64,000 bases of DNA, from NCBI GenBank assembly GCA_016987375.1, contig PJRA01000263.1, positions 3,443,279 to 3,507,278 of the forward strand, given 5' to 3'. The position numbers and the translations under genes are program-made. This DNA comes from Brachionus koreanus (Eukaryota; Rotifera; Eurotatoria; Ploima; Brachionidae). This document shows positions 23,501-35,709 of the stretch, one piece after another; positions within the stretch are counted from its first letter, which is position 1; each line of letters starts with the position of its first letter. The notes under the pieces were generated by a model that was not told where the DNA came from, did no database searches, and saw nothing but the letters and a program-made list of their open reading frames with translations.

Positions 23501-24649
23501 GTCTCTAATAATAATTTAACTTCATGCGTAATTTTGATAATCATAGGAATTCTGTTAATCATACTTTATTCTTATTATCGTGATAACTTTTTGTAAAAAA
23601 TTAAAATCAGTTTTTAATAAATACCAAAATTTATTCAAAAGTATAAATAAATTAATTGAATGAATAAATAGTTTGAATAAATTGAATTTTCCAAAAAACA
23701 AAATATACTTTAGCTTTAATTGTTCTTTTACCAAAGCTTTGCGAGCTCTTTTTACATTAAATTCATTAAAATTTAATAATAGTCAATTTATGGTATTTTA
23801 TATTTTAGGCAGTATTGAATTATTTGACCTTTGAAATTAAAGGCTGTTGAAAGGCAATTCAATTGAATTGATTCAATTTCCAGTCAAAAAATGTATTCAG
23901 TTTAGAAGTTTACGAATATTTAAAGCAAAAATGTATGTTAATAATGCGAGTTTTTTAAGTATTTATTTATTTATTAAATGTGAACAAAAATTAAAAAAGA
24001 CAATTGTCTATCTGATATATTGTTTACCTTTTTAACTTTTTAAGTTAAGTACTCCATAATAATTTTATCATGGAATCCACTTTAAAAAGAAAAATACAAA
24101 TAGTTAGTAATATAAAGTAAAAAGACTAAATTTTTCTTGCTTTTTGAAACTCAATTGTATTGTTTTTTTGTTATTTAAATTATATGAACACAAAAAAAAA
24201 CCTGAATACTATTCAGATAATAAGGTTTTTTAAGAGATAACCTGCTCAATTATAAAAAGAATATAAAAATTTAAAATTACAAACTCAAGTAATGTGTGAG
24301 AATACTCGTTAGAATCTAACAAAGTTTGTTGAGTAGTTTATATAACAAAAATTATTATGATTAGTTTAGTCTCATCGCTCAGATGAACCTCATTGTTTAT
24401 ACTTATTACCAGGACTTATTAAAGCTTCTTATAAATTTTCATAAGCTTTAATATTTCAAGTATTTGCTTAAAGAGAGCTTTTAACAAACGTTGAAAAATT
24501 CAAGCTATACACAATTTTTACATTCATTATACATAGTAAGCCATTTTCAAAATGTCTTTTTTCTTTTCATTTTAATAGTATCTGAATTTCTAAAAATTAT
24601 ATTTAAAAAATTTATTGAAAAAACGAAAATAAAAAAATTTTGGTATGAT
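23501..24649. other. intergenic, one small hairpin
   Basis: AT-rich spacer downstream of AK8. A hairpin lies at 24192-24233: AAAAAACCT and AAGGTTTTTT arms around CTGAATACTATTCAG. No gene supported. Confidence 0.5.
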
Positions 24650-26493
24650 TTAACTGTTTTCTTCATAACTTTTTGGTATTGGATTGACGATTCCAGATTC
24701 AATCGATTCAAACACAGTGTTAGGATCCTGATCAGCATTTACATGAATTCCAATATTTTCATAATAATCAATCATGTGTCTTACATTATTATAAAATACA
24801 TTAATCCTTGTTCGAATATTAGCCTCGTTGTCATTTGCTTTTTGAGTAAGTCTATCTCGAATTTCTTGGGTTGGAGGAGGATTGAAAAGCATATGATAGC
24901 GTTCGCCAGTGATAGGATCCAAATATCGAAGAGTAACCCTTTCCATTATAGAATCGGGCGGAATATCCATGAAAAAAACTCTATTGGGAGCAAATCCATT
25001 TCTTTCTAAAACTTCAGCTTGGTCTCGATTTCTGGGAAAACCATGTAATACCCAACCTCTTGAAATGCAATCTAATTTTCCAAGTCTTTCAATCAAAAGT
25101 GGAACTATCAAACTATCAGGAACTATTTTTAATAAAAATATTCAATAATTTATTCAAAATTTATTTTTTAATAAAATTACTAGCTGAGCGTCGTTGAAAA
25201 TGGGGCTTTATTGCCAAGCCAAGAACAGTTTCATTAGCTATCGCTTCTTTTATCAAGCTGCTTGTAGAAACATTCACAATATCGTATTTTTTGGCCAAAG
25301 CAGAAGCTTGAGTTCTGCGTCCTGATCCGTAAGGACCAATTAGCAAAATTCTTGGAGTAATTGGAGCTTGAGAGCGAGCTGGTCTGCTAACATAATCCAG
25401 AACTAAAAAAAATCTTAAAAAAAGAAAAATTTCTTTTTAATTTTACTCTGGTTAAAAACGTCTCCTTTTGGTTGATCAACATTTATTTTTTTTGTAGTAG
25501 CTTTGAAGCAGTCAATTATTCCCTCAATGTGTCTATTATAGTGCATTAGTCTTTGGAATAGGTCTTCTTCACTGTACTTTTCGGGAATAACTAACCGATT
25601 TTGAATAGAACTTTCATTGGGCCAATCAAAAGTAGTATGATATATCTCTTTAAAAGAATAGATTTTTACTATATTTAAAAGTTAAATTTTCGAAAATTAG
25701 CAGACCTCCATTTTTCGGATCAATACGCTTTCCAGCAGCTCTCTCAATCAACATAGAATCTTCACCAGTCAAAACAACTGAAATTTACTTTTAGCTAAAA
25801 ACTAGAATAGATTATTTTGTATTTTACCGGTATGTTTTGGAAATATTCCATTTGAAAGCAAAGCCAAAGATTGGACCCTTGATTCAGGAAAGCTTTCGAG
25901 AATCCATCCCTTACGGACACAGTCATAATCTTCAATTCTGTGCTTTATAATTTTCACCCAATCATTCGGCTGAAGGTTCTAAAATTTAGACAATAAATTT
26001 TATAATATAATTTTTAAATTGGTGAATAAATTTTATAAAAATAATTTTCAAATCATAGTTTACCATATTTTTTATTTTTTCACCAAGTTCGTTTTTCATG
26101 TTATTTGGAAGTGATTCAATAAGAGAATTTTGATTCAGTAAGACAGCACCTGTTTTTTTCGACAATAGTTGACTTAGAGTTTTTTTACCGGACGCAGGTG
26201 GTCCCAAAACTAGTATAGCTGGAGCTTAAAAAAAAAATTAAATTAAACTTTTTAAACTATATTAATTAAAATGATTACAATTGACATCTTTTTTCAGAAA
26301 ATCAATTAAAAATTGCAAAGGTTCCTCTGGTTTGTGAATAATAAGCTGTGAAAGCATCCTCTAAATTAAAAACTTGAATATTTTTAGCTCAAAATTTTTT
26401 GAAATCTACTTGATAGAGTTCAAAAATTTCATGCTTCTCAGCATATTGTGCAAACTGAGGCGGAATTAAAAGTGGCTTAGTTGTTTGATCCAT
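24650..26493 (-). CDS. AK8: adenylate kinase 8 (two tandem ADK domains)
   Basis: Seven to eight exons on the minus strand. The start at 26493 gives MDQTTKPLLIPPQFAQYAEK, matching the conserved PPEMPQYGEE start of vertebrate AK8. Domain 1: P-loop LGPPASGKKTLSQLL (about 26160-26210), DYDCVRKGWILESFPESR, KRIDPKNGE/IYHTTFDWP (intron inside), IQNRLVIPE. Domain 2: LIGPYGSGRRTQASALAKKY (25285-25345), GWVLHGFPRNRDQAEVLERN, RVFFMDIPPDSIMERVTLR, YLDPITGERYHMLFNPPP, and the C-terminal DPNTVFESIESGIVNP. Total about 470 residues, close to human AK8 (479). AK8 transfers phosphate between nucleotides and is associated with motile cilia. In domain 2 the P-loop Lys is Arg (GSGRRT); human AK8 has GSGKS there. 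All introns are short GT...AG. Identification is very secure. Confidence 0.93.
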
Positions 26494-28709
26494 TTTTGTC
26501 ACAAGTTCACGGTTAATTTTTAAGATTTGAATTTTCAGATTTATTTAAAATTTAATTTTTATTTGATCACTTTCTATCACTAAGCAACACCTCCGATTAG
26601 AAACTTGTTTTTGAAATTTAATTATAATTTAGCTCATTATTCAAGGTTTTATCTTGGAAATTTAAAATATAATTTTATTCTATTTTCGAAATTTTATTGC
26701 TTTAATTCTGAAGCCTCCTATATTCATGTTAAGATTAAATTAAGATTTCTCAAAAATTTTCAACATTTATTTCAAAACAGAAATTTAACTTAATGTTCTT
26801 TAGGAAAGCATAAGATATTAATGATTTATGTTCTTAAATATGCCAAAATTTTGTTTTTTTATGTAAAAAATATTTTCCCTATTATGAGCTAATAAATAGC
26901 TAGGTTGAGCCATAAAGGTGTCATGTGCTTCAAAAAGTGCATCATATTACAGTTATTTTTTTGAGAAGGGAATGAAGGCAGCTAATAAACCAACAATGAA
27001 TGATTTATAATTAAAAAAAATTTTAGAGCATTAGTTATTTTATGGGCGAATTTCAAATGCTGCTAAATATCAATCTATCTGATTAAATTCATGAAAATTA
27101 AGTAAATTTGATATATTTTGAGAGAATTTCGTCAATAAAAAGATTTGATTCACGTTTAAAAGGCAACTTAAATACCTTGTCGATAAATCAACAAAATTTT
27201 TTCTTTTTGCCTATTTCAAGATTAATTTAGTCTAGGTATTTTTCAAATAAATTCAAGATTTAAATTTAAAAAAAAACATACTTTGCTAGATTTGATTGAC
27301 AAACAATTGGTCCTAATTTTTAAATAAATTTTTTATAATTAATTTTTGAAATTATATTTTAAATTTAGATATATCAATTGAGACAAGCTTCGAGATTATG
27401 TATCAATAAAACATTTTCAAGCCAATTTTCTACACGATTTAAACAAGATTTGCGTTAAATTCCCATAACAAAAACAATGGGACTTCAGCAAATATTTTTA
27501 TTTAAATGTGGTTAAATTTTGTTTCAAAGCACTACTCAAAATAGCAATCAAGACTTAAAAAAAAAATTTAAAAGTAAAATTTTTTATTTATCTAAATGAA
27601 AAAGAAACACTTTGAAAAAAGTAGAATAAATTCATATTTTTAAATAATTCTATTTACTTTTAATATGTTTTTAGGCAGAATTAGCTGATTTTTTAACTGA
27701 ATCTGATCAGTTAGAAAATTTACTTTTGATTAAAGTTTAGCTTAAAATATATATTGCGTTAATTTTTTTTTACTGAATTAGTTAAAAAAACATCAAAATT
27801 AAAAATCAATTAAAGTAGAAAATTGTTCCAAACATTTGAACTCATATTTGATGCAAATTTTCAAGTTCTGCCCAAATTTGGTTTTTAAGCTTTTGAGTCA
27901 AAAATTTTATCACTTAGAAAACTTTATGTTTTAATAAAAACACAAACTTAAGAAATTTCGAAATTTACGTAGGCTGTCATTTGAATATTAAGATATAATG
28001 CGCTTCATATTTTACTTCATAAACACCTAAATTAATCAGAGAAAATTTGAACACAAAACTTTCCAGGTTATGAGAAAAAATAATCTGCCCAAAATTTAAA
28101 ATGGTAAGTAAATAAGCTTTTCAAATTAATTGCCATTTTTAATTTAATATGATGCTTTAATTAATTAGCAAAGTTAAAAAAAAATAAATAAATAGTATTG
28201 ATAGTTTTTTTGTACTAATTCGGCATTTGATAGTCGAGAAAATACATTAATAAATTATGAAATATGGTGTTGTTGCCACGGAAAGGAATACGACTGAAAT
28301 CTTTAGGTGAAACGAAAAACAGCAGATTTTTAAATGATTCTAATTTGTTTGACAAAGAGGGAGCATTAAGATAGAAATGCAATTTTTGAGTAAAAAAAAT
28401 TCAAATTTCAAAAACACTAAGCATCAAAAACAAGTATACAAAGTTCCTACGCATCCGAATTTATAATTATTATAATAGTATGGAATATTTGCTTGATTTT
28501 TATTTTCTCTTGTTAAAATAATTAATCTAGATCTATACGAGTGAAGCTAAATTCTCAGCTTTTTTGGTTAGATTCGGTACCACAGCGATGATTATATTTC
28601 ATCAATGATTTAAGTTGAAATTTGAATTGTTAATTTTTATTCGAAAAATTTCAAAAAGCATTCTATTTAATTATAATTAATTTTTGCTAATTAAGTTATA
28701 AAAATTAAT
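26494..28709. other. intergenic, divergent promoters of AK8 and ANAPC4
   Basis: 2.2 kb of AT-rich DNA between two divergent gene starts. No coding or repeat feature could be supported. Confidence 0.55.
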
Positions 28710-31700
28710 ATGAGCAGTCAAGACGTCGTGAGCTCGTCGTGTTTCTTCAAACAAATAGACGAAAAAAACACCAGTAATGAAGTAACTCAGATGTTATGGA
28801 ATCCTAAAATGGACTTGATAGCCATAGCCTTCACAAACGCCGAGGTTCATTTGTATCGAATGTCATGGCAACGAGTTTGGAGTGTCACATGTCAACATCA
28901 AAATATAACAGTTACATCTTTGGCATGGCGTCCGGACGGAAAAATTCTAGCTGTCGCTTATTCAAATGGACATTTTAGGCTTCTAGCTGTTGAAGATGCA
29001 AAAAAAATATTTTGCTTTAATTGTAAAGAAGGCATTCAAAAGCTCTATTGGCTGCAAGAAGACGAAGAGCTAAGTAAAAAACAAGAAACTAATAATTTCT
29101 ATGAAGATATAGCTGGCAGTCAATTACCAAAGCCAATTTCTTATGATATGATTTCACAGCTTTTCGAAAAAAGCAACAACAAAGATTTTCCAGATAATTT
29201 ATTCATTAAAGAAAGTAAAACTTTAACATATCTAGTATGCGCCTATGGTACATCTATTTCTATTTTTGTCTACGGTTACTTTCTCCTAATCGATGCCAAT
29301 TTGGATTTAGTTCCGAGTTTTTTAAACTATAAACAAATAAAATCATGCTTTTTGAGCGACAATACTTCTCTAATTAGCACACTTGGTTTAACTGACGACA
29401 ATTTGCTGGTTTATTCACTGCTAGATTCCAGGATTTTATCCGAAAACCATCTTCAGATAAAAATGATCTCGACAAAATTTGGCATGTTGTTTTCAATGTT
29501 ATCAGCTTTAAAAGCAGTCATCAAAGAAATGGAAGAATTGTGGGAAGATATTCTAGTTGAAATGGACCAAAAGTTTCAGTTATATGCCCTTGAAAAATAT
29601 TCCAATAATAGTCAGCAAAGCAACGGAAACAAAGCTCAAAATCAAGGAAACAATGACTCGTCGTTAGTAAACGACTTTATGCTTTTGTATGCTTTTGGAA
29701 CATGTAGTGATCATTTCAAGAATTTTTTGTTGCAAGAATTGACAGAAAAAGGCCTTAAAAAGCTTGAAATTTCGGTAGAAAATTACTATTCCAATATACA
29801 GCGTTTGTTAAGTGGAAATTTTCATCAGTAAACTAATTTAAATAATTAAATAAAAACACCTTGGAAAAATTCTTATAATTGAAAAGAAAAGACTGTTGAG
29901 CAATTGACACTCGTCAGTCAAATGATCCAGGTGTTTTTATAAATTTTATTTTCAAGTGATTTTTAAATTTAGACAAAATTAAAGGATTGCTTTGTGTATG
30001 TTCTACCATTTAAATGAATTGTATGGTATGACAAAATGGTCTGATAAATTTAAGTCATTTTCAATGACAGAACAACTAATCAATGGTTCGTAAAAATCTT
30101 AAAATTTAATAAAATGTTATTTAAAAGTTTACCTATCTTTTAAATAGAAGTTTTAAACAATTGTGCCAGTCTTTTATTAAAAGCCCAGGAGCTAAATTCG
30201 TAAGTTTTGATTTTTTTCCTTTTTTAGATCAAAAAAAATTCAATTTTATTACACTAAATTAAACTAGATTATTTTCTTGTTTGATTATTTAATTTAAAAC
30301 TGGTAATTAATTTTATATTATTAGTTAGTTAGATTATTATGAGAACAATTGAATTTTTTACCTTGAATTGATGCAAATTTAGAAAAATAAACTATAATTT
30401 TAAATAGCAAAAGTCCTTTTAAAGAACTAATAAAGATTATAATAAAGCTAAAGGTGCATATGTTTTTGTTAAAATTTTAGGAAAATTGTTGGTTTTCAAT
30501 AAGAGAAAACAATTTACCTTTTAAATAATCAATCAATTAAATTTCAAAGTTGGCATAAATCACTATTCAATTTTTTTTATTATTCTTATTCAATAAATTT
30601 AAAAAATGATTTATTTTGAAAAAAAACTGAAAAAAGTACTAATTTCATACATTTTTTCTACTAAAATTAGAATAGCTCTTAAAATTACTAAAACTTAATT
30701 AAAAAATCTTAAAAATGATAAACTTACCTTGTGAGGTTTTAATTATATGGATGGAAAATTTTTTGTATGCCTCAAAAAAATTTTTTTTTTTCATTTAGTT
30801 AAAATTGCTTTAAGAAATAAGGATTCAATAATCTATTGAGTATAAAAGGAAGTTACAGAAATCTTAATTTCTAGTCTTCACTTATTTCAAATAAATATCT
30901 GCTTTCCGATCAAGATCTGATATTTATCTGAAATGAAAAGGAAATTTTTCAAAAAGATTTAAAATTTGTTAAAAGGGTTATCGAACAAAATATGCGCGAA
31001 ATTAAAATTTTTTTTAAATGGTTGCACGCAAGTAAGTCCTAATAGATTTCATTTTTAAACTATTTGATTTCATATTAAATTAAAAAAAAAGGCATCATTC
31101 ATTTAGGAGATGATCAGTCAGCAACGGATATGATACGAGTAATATTTTATCCTCTAAGCAAAGCTTTACATAATGGACTAATTTAAGAAGGCGTAAAGGT
31201 TTGCTTAAGGGAATAGGAAACGAAAATAAAATTTTTCTCCCGTTTTAGTTCAATGAAGAAATGGAAAACTCGATTTTAGATTTTATTCAGAATACTTTTA
31301 AAGATGCTCAGACAATAAATATGGAAAAAGTTGGACAATATTTGAAGCATGATAATCTCAAAGTTCCTACTAGTGACGATAACAACTGGCAAGCATTCTT
31401 GAAAAACAAATTAAATCAAAAAGGTTTAACTTTTAATGCATTATATAATTTCTAATTATTATATTTTAAAAGAAAATCAATATCTTTATTTAAACAAAAA
31501 AGAAAAATCTTTAATCGGATGTTTTGAGGAATTCAAACAAACTTTGAATGATTGCTTTAAATCTCAGGCGATTAAGAGTCAGCAACCATTCTCTTTTATT
31601 AAGCAATATAATATACATAAATTCAATTCGACTCAGGAGTATGTTTTTTTTAACATAAGAAAAATTTTTTAAAATAACTATTTCATTAATATTCAAGTGC

Positions 31701-33013
31701 AGATGAAATGATAATATCATACAAATGCATTCAAAATACAATGATCACAGGTCTGCTGATGGCAAAGACTAATAATGAATGCTATATTTTAAAGCATCTT
31801 GTAAGCAGGTAATGTCTATGAATAAAAAATAATAATTTTTTTTTTAAATTTGAAAAATTTTAATTGTCAGTATTGCTTAAAGTTTGACTTTTTAACAAGA
31901 AATTGAATAAGATTTAATTTTTAATAGAAGTGTGACACTCTTCTCTCTTATAATTACATCTCAGGTGTAATTTAAATCATTAACCTATCATCTATTTATA
32001 AATGCTTTTTATAATGTCTACTAATTTTGTTTAAGTGATCCTGAAGTTAAAGCATATATTTTGAACTTATCTTCTCACACAATTGATTTATCACAGATGT
32101 AATTTTTTTTGCCTAATCATAAATTTGTAGTATTTACAAAAAAATATTTTTAAATAAAAGCTCGCTTCAAGATGTTTATATATACGGTGAAAATAGTATT
32201 ACATTGCTTGGCACGGATACCAAAACAAGCTCAAGCACATACCTAGTTCAGCTTAATTTGCAACCAACTCCATCAATTTCTTCAAGTGACTTGATTGAGG
32301 TTACCAGTTACTCAGAAAATACCAAATCACCACGCGAATCAAATCTTCTGATGATAAAAGCTGAAAAGTTGAGCGCCACATCTATTGTAAAGTTTATCAA
32401 AAAGCTCAAGAGTTGCTGCCTTTGTGTGAGTAGTTCGCGTAAAGTAGCAGCATTGCTATCAGCTCAAAAAAACCGAGTGAAAATATTCGAATTAGAGGTT
32501 GAGGATGATGATGATGAAGCCATGGAAGAAAATGATACTGATAGTGCAGATAATGAAGAACAAGTAGCTTCCATAGAGGCCTATCAATCTAAAGGTGCAA
32601 ATAATGAAGATGAATTTAATATACCTTCAAGTACAATCTCAGAAAATAAAGGCAATCTTGTATATAAGCAATTTTCCAAGCATCAATCAGCCGGATCAAC
32701 TTGCTCAATAGCAAATAGCATATGTTCAAGCACTGCTGCGACGATCGGAAGCTCATCGACAGCTGTAAATTATGACGTAAATAGCAACGCCTCGTCAAAT
32801 CTATTCAGAGGAAAAAGGAAGAAAAACTTCGACTATGATGAAGATGATGACGATGATTTGGAGTCAGAAGACAATTTTATCAACGATTCAAATGAAATAT
32901 CAAATTTTCTGAGTGCAAAACAAACCAATAGTTCGAATATTGTTATAAGTGCTAATCAGAATGGAAATCAGAGCATTAATTTGCAAAGAGACAATCAGCC
33001 TGACACAATTTAA
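28710..33013 (+). CDS. ANAPC4: anaphase-promoting complex subunit 4
   Basis: About ten exons. Exon 1 (28710 to about 29827) encodes the N-terminal WD40 blade: EVTQMLWNPKMDLIAIAF, VTSLAWRPDGKILAVAYSNG, YAFGTCSDHFKNFLLQELTEKGLKKLE, the hallmark APC4 region. Later exons continue co-linearly with human APC4: YHLNELYGMTKWSDKF (about 30010), VLNNCASLLLKAQEL (30147), EQNMREIKIFFKWLHA (30980), INMEKVGQYLKHDNL (31316), and the final exon from about 32160. The last exon carries RKVAALLSAQKNRVKIFELEV followed by a long acidic tail with DDDDE runs, also seen in human APC4 (DEWELDESSDEEEE). APC4 is a scaffold of the APC/C E3 ligase that drives mitotic exit. The tail is longer and richer in Asn/Ser than the vertebrate one. 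Exon borders between 29830 and 31260 are approximate. Confidence 0.92.
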
Positions 33014-33507
33014 ATCTTAATTAAATAAAATCTAGTTAAATTTTTTTTATTCAAATAAGTGTAATTAACATTTAATTTTATCTTAAATTTTTCAATTCGA
33101 TAAATCAATTAAATTAAAACTGATTTTTATTTAAACTTCTATGCTAAAAAAAATAAAAGGTTTAAAAACCTTTTTACTTATTATTTTAAATTTTCGTTAA
33201 AAATAGATCTAGGATTGTGTGAGTTATTTGAGGATTTTGTTTTTTTTCTCTAAATAGAGAATGAATTGACATTTGATATTTAATTTAAGATCATTATTAT
33301 GAAATAAAGACGTTTTATTTTATTTTTTTTATAGTTTAATGCGTTCTAATTTCTATTTAAAATACTCGTTTAAATTTAAAAATCAAATCTAAAGCTTTTC
33401 GTTCATAAATTATTCTATTAATCGATAAATCATGTTAAAATTAAAAAATTAATTATTTTAAAAAAAAAATTTATTTTCAATTGAGTTTAAAAATTTTTCA
33501 AATTTAA
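33014..33507. other. 3' spacer after ANAPC4
   Basis: AT-rich. AATAAA occurs about 12 bp after the ANAPC4 stop and is a plausible poly(A) signal. Nothing else recognised. Confidence 0.55.
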
Positions 33508-33600
33508 TTAAAATAATAATAATAATGATAAGCTACAACAGAATACCTGCGGAGCGTGACTAGCTTTAGTCTTGCTATGGTGGCTAAATAGAAAATAGTA
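33508..33600 (-). repeat. interspersed repeat with (ATT)n tail
   Basis: (AAT)n on the plus strand followed by GATAAGCTACAACAG and GACTAGCTTTAGTCTTGC. Read on the minus strand it ends in (ATT)n. It resembles 12588-12700 and, less closely, 10140-10236. Probably the 3' end of a non-LTR element or SINE. Confidence 0.45.
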
Positions 33601-33993
33601 AAATAAGCTTTTAAAGAAAATTTGACACCAATAATAAATTTTATCTATAACATGAGTATATGTGAAAAAATTTTGCGTTTTTTAATTTATCAATTAAAAA
33701 ATAGTAATCTTCAAAATACAAACCATTTGACTTTAGCTATCTATCAACAAGAGGTTCTATATTTTTCTTGTTTTAGTCTGTCTTTTAAGAAAATGAGCCA
33801 TTAAGTGAGAAAAATGATAATCAGAAGGAGAAAGATCTGGTCCATATTCTGAATGTGGAAGAAGTTTTATCCTCTATTTTTGTCATTGTTCTTCTAGCTG
33901 TGTGAGCTCTTGTTTTATCCTGAAGAAACAAACCTATCTTTTGGTTGTTCAAAGAAGGATATTTTTCTTTAAGTGAAGCAAACATTTCCTTAA

Positions 33994-34229
33994 CACTCAA
34001 AAACCGGATGAGTTTTTTGACCCTTTTATTTAAATCCTTTTTAATACTTTTTTTCAATGAAAATAAAATTATTTTATNNNNNNNNNNNNNNNNNNNNNNN
34101 NNNNNTAATATTTTTTATTTAAGATATGATTGAAAAAAAAATTATAAAAAAATGATTAAATTTATTGAATAAGAAACAAATAAAGGAAGTTACAAAAGGG
34201 GTTCAAAAGACCCCTCCGGTTTTTGAGTG
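33994..34229. mobile_element. TTAA-flanked MITE inside mariner relic 2
   Basis: The termini CACTCAAAAACCGG and CCGGTTTTTGAGTG are perfect 14-bp inverted repeats. Each is directly flanked by TTAA (33990-33993 and 34230-34233). The corresponding site of mariner relic 1 (around 23145) has a single TTTTAA and no insert. A TTAA target duplication is the signature of piggyBac-superfamily elements, although the CAC terminus differs from the usual CCC. Further subterminal complementarity (AGTTTTTTGACCC / GGGGTTCAAAAGA) follows the ends. The length of 236 bp includes 28 N. Confidence 0.75.
34078..34105. other. assembly gap (28 N)
   Basis: Run of N inside the TTAA-flanked MITE. Its inverted-repeat structure may have caused the assembly break. 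Confidence 1.
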
Positions 34230-34714
34230 TTAAGTGAAGAATAAAGTTCTGAATTGTTGGCACGACCGTCTGGAACCAACTTAAAGTGTATTACCCTTCT
34301 GAAATTCCACAAAGCACACAACATCACCTGTTTATCAAAGCATACTCTTTTCACGACTGCCTGAGTTGGTTGAAATGGGGCTGTTAATCAAGATTTAGAC
34401 AGATCATTATAAGAATATTCAATTTTTTCTATTTTAAAATACATAAAGTACATAAAATTTTAAAATTTCTACATAAAGTTTTAAAATTTCAACGATGCTA
34501 AAATCAAAAATATCCAATCTTTTAATTTTATGACTCAACATAATTTTAGGTTTAAATTTTCGAAAAAAAAATTAAATAAAAAATTTATTCTAATTTTAAA
34601 ATAAAAAGTTTATTCTATTTAATCTATATAATTAAGGGTTCATCAATATTTCCAACTAGGTTAAAGCATTTTTTATTCTTATTGAATTCAATTTTTTAGA
34701 TTGTTATTATTTAA

Positions 34715-35709
34715 ATGCCTCAATTTAACAATTTTACTTACAATGCTCTACAATTTCAGCCGAATAACTTGTCTAATGGATTCATTGAACCGAATAGAAA
34801 TATTAACAATCATGCTAATGCGTTTTTTTCGTTTACAAATTCGAATCCCCTAAACAATGGAAGTAATATTTCGACTAATTCACCTTGTACTGTCTTGACT
34901 CCTGGAAGAAAATCAGCAAGTCCTACTTTTTTTCATACGAATGACTCTTTGTGCAACCGAAACTACAATCTTCTAGAGAATTATCTTCATTCTTCTCTCA
35001 ATAGTAAGCATCTGAATTTTGGCTGTCCTCATATTCCATTTTCAAATTTAAATGAAACCCAAATAGCATTATCGAATAATGACTCGACGCTCAAAATTCC
35101 CACAACACCAACTCGGTCAAAAAGTCTAAGTCCGTCCCATCGTTGTATTACTCAGCCCGCACGCCTAAGACACAAACAACAAAACAAAATCCCAAATCTA
35201 GAGCTAGATCAAATTTCGAATAGCTATCATATGAAGAGTAGGCTAGATGGTATAAACAATTTTTCAAACAACGAAAATTTTTTATTTCAACCAATTGATA
35301 ACCAAAAGACAAAAAACCAAAAATCACCTCAAAAATTAAACAAGTCTATATTTTTAGGAAATAAGCTTTTGAATGATAAAAATGCTTCGAAATTGAATGG
35401 ATCGAATGAAGAAATTCAAATTAAAAAACCTATACCACTTATGCCAGCAGACAAAAAAACTGATTCGCTTCAATCAAATTTACTATCTGAAAATCAATCA
35501 AATAATTCAAAATTTGCAGAGAAAAAAACAATTGAAAAAGATAGCCTCAAAATCCAAAACAATTTTATAAATAAAAATTCGATTGAAAAAAAAATTAGCA
35601 AATTTGTAAGTTTTTTAGAAAATTTTAATTTTAAAAGACGACTGATTGATCGATTCTTAATGATCTTTTTCAGTTTATAGAGGAGAAAAAACTAAAAAAA
35701 TTAATTTAA
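34715..35709 (+). CDS. disordered Asn/Ser-rich protein, unknown function
   Basis: Two exons, 34715-35605 and 35674-35709. The intron (GTAAGT...TTTCAG, 68 bp) is in phase 0, and the second exon adds only FIEEKKLKKLI before the stop. The product is about 308 residues. The sequence is dominated by Asn, Ser, Lys and Gln with no predicted domain, transmembrane segment or signal. Short basic Ser/Thr-Pro motifs stand out: VLTPGRKSASPTFF (about residues 60-75), TPTRSKSLSPSHR (about 125-140) and KNQKSPQKLNK (about 205). These could be proline-directed kinase sites or short linear motifs. I do not recognise the family. Consistent codon use and a canonical intron support a real gene, but there is no homology evidence. 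An additional upstream exon cannot be excluded. Confidence 0.6.

Larger units (their letters stand above)
33690..34545 (-). pseudogene. mariner-family transposase relic 2
   Basis: Minus-strand frames read LFLQDKTRAHTARRTMTKIE, then after a frameshift LPHSEYGPDLSPSDYHF. Upstream, beyond an inserted MITE, the GTTGGCACGACCGTCTGGAACC block corresponds to ELVPDGRA. It is the same mariner subfamily as relic 1 and carries the same frameshift just after KIED. Here the DNARPH block reads DKTRAH. It is interrupted by a TTAA-flanked element at 33994-34229 and by an N-gap. Dead copy. Confidence 0.75.

Noticed and set aside
23847..24035. 62-residue plus-strand frame
   Set aside because: No recognisable motif, AT-driven composition, no splice or neighbour support.
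24491..25009. 172-residue plus-strand frame over AK8
   Set aside because: It is antisense to clear AK8 exons with invariant adenylate-kinase motifs and is hydrophobic as expected of antisense AT-rich DNA.
33821..34057. 78-residue minus-strand frame beginning KKSIKKDLNKRVKK and ending in mariner sequence
   Set aside because: Its first half is read through the TTAA-flanked MITE and its second half is mariner relic 2; it is a chimera of two dead elements, not a gene.
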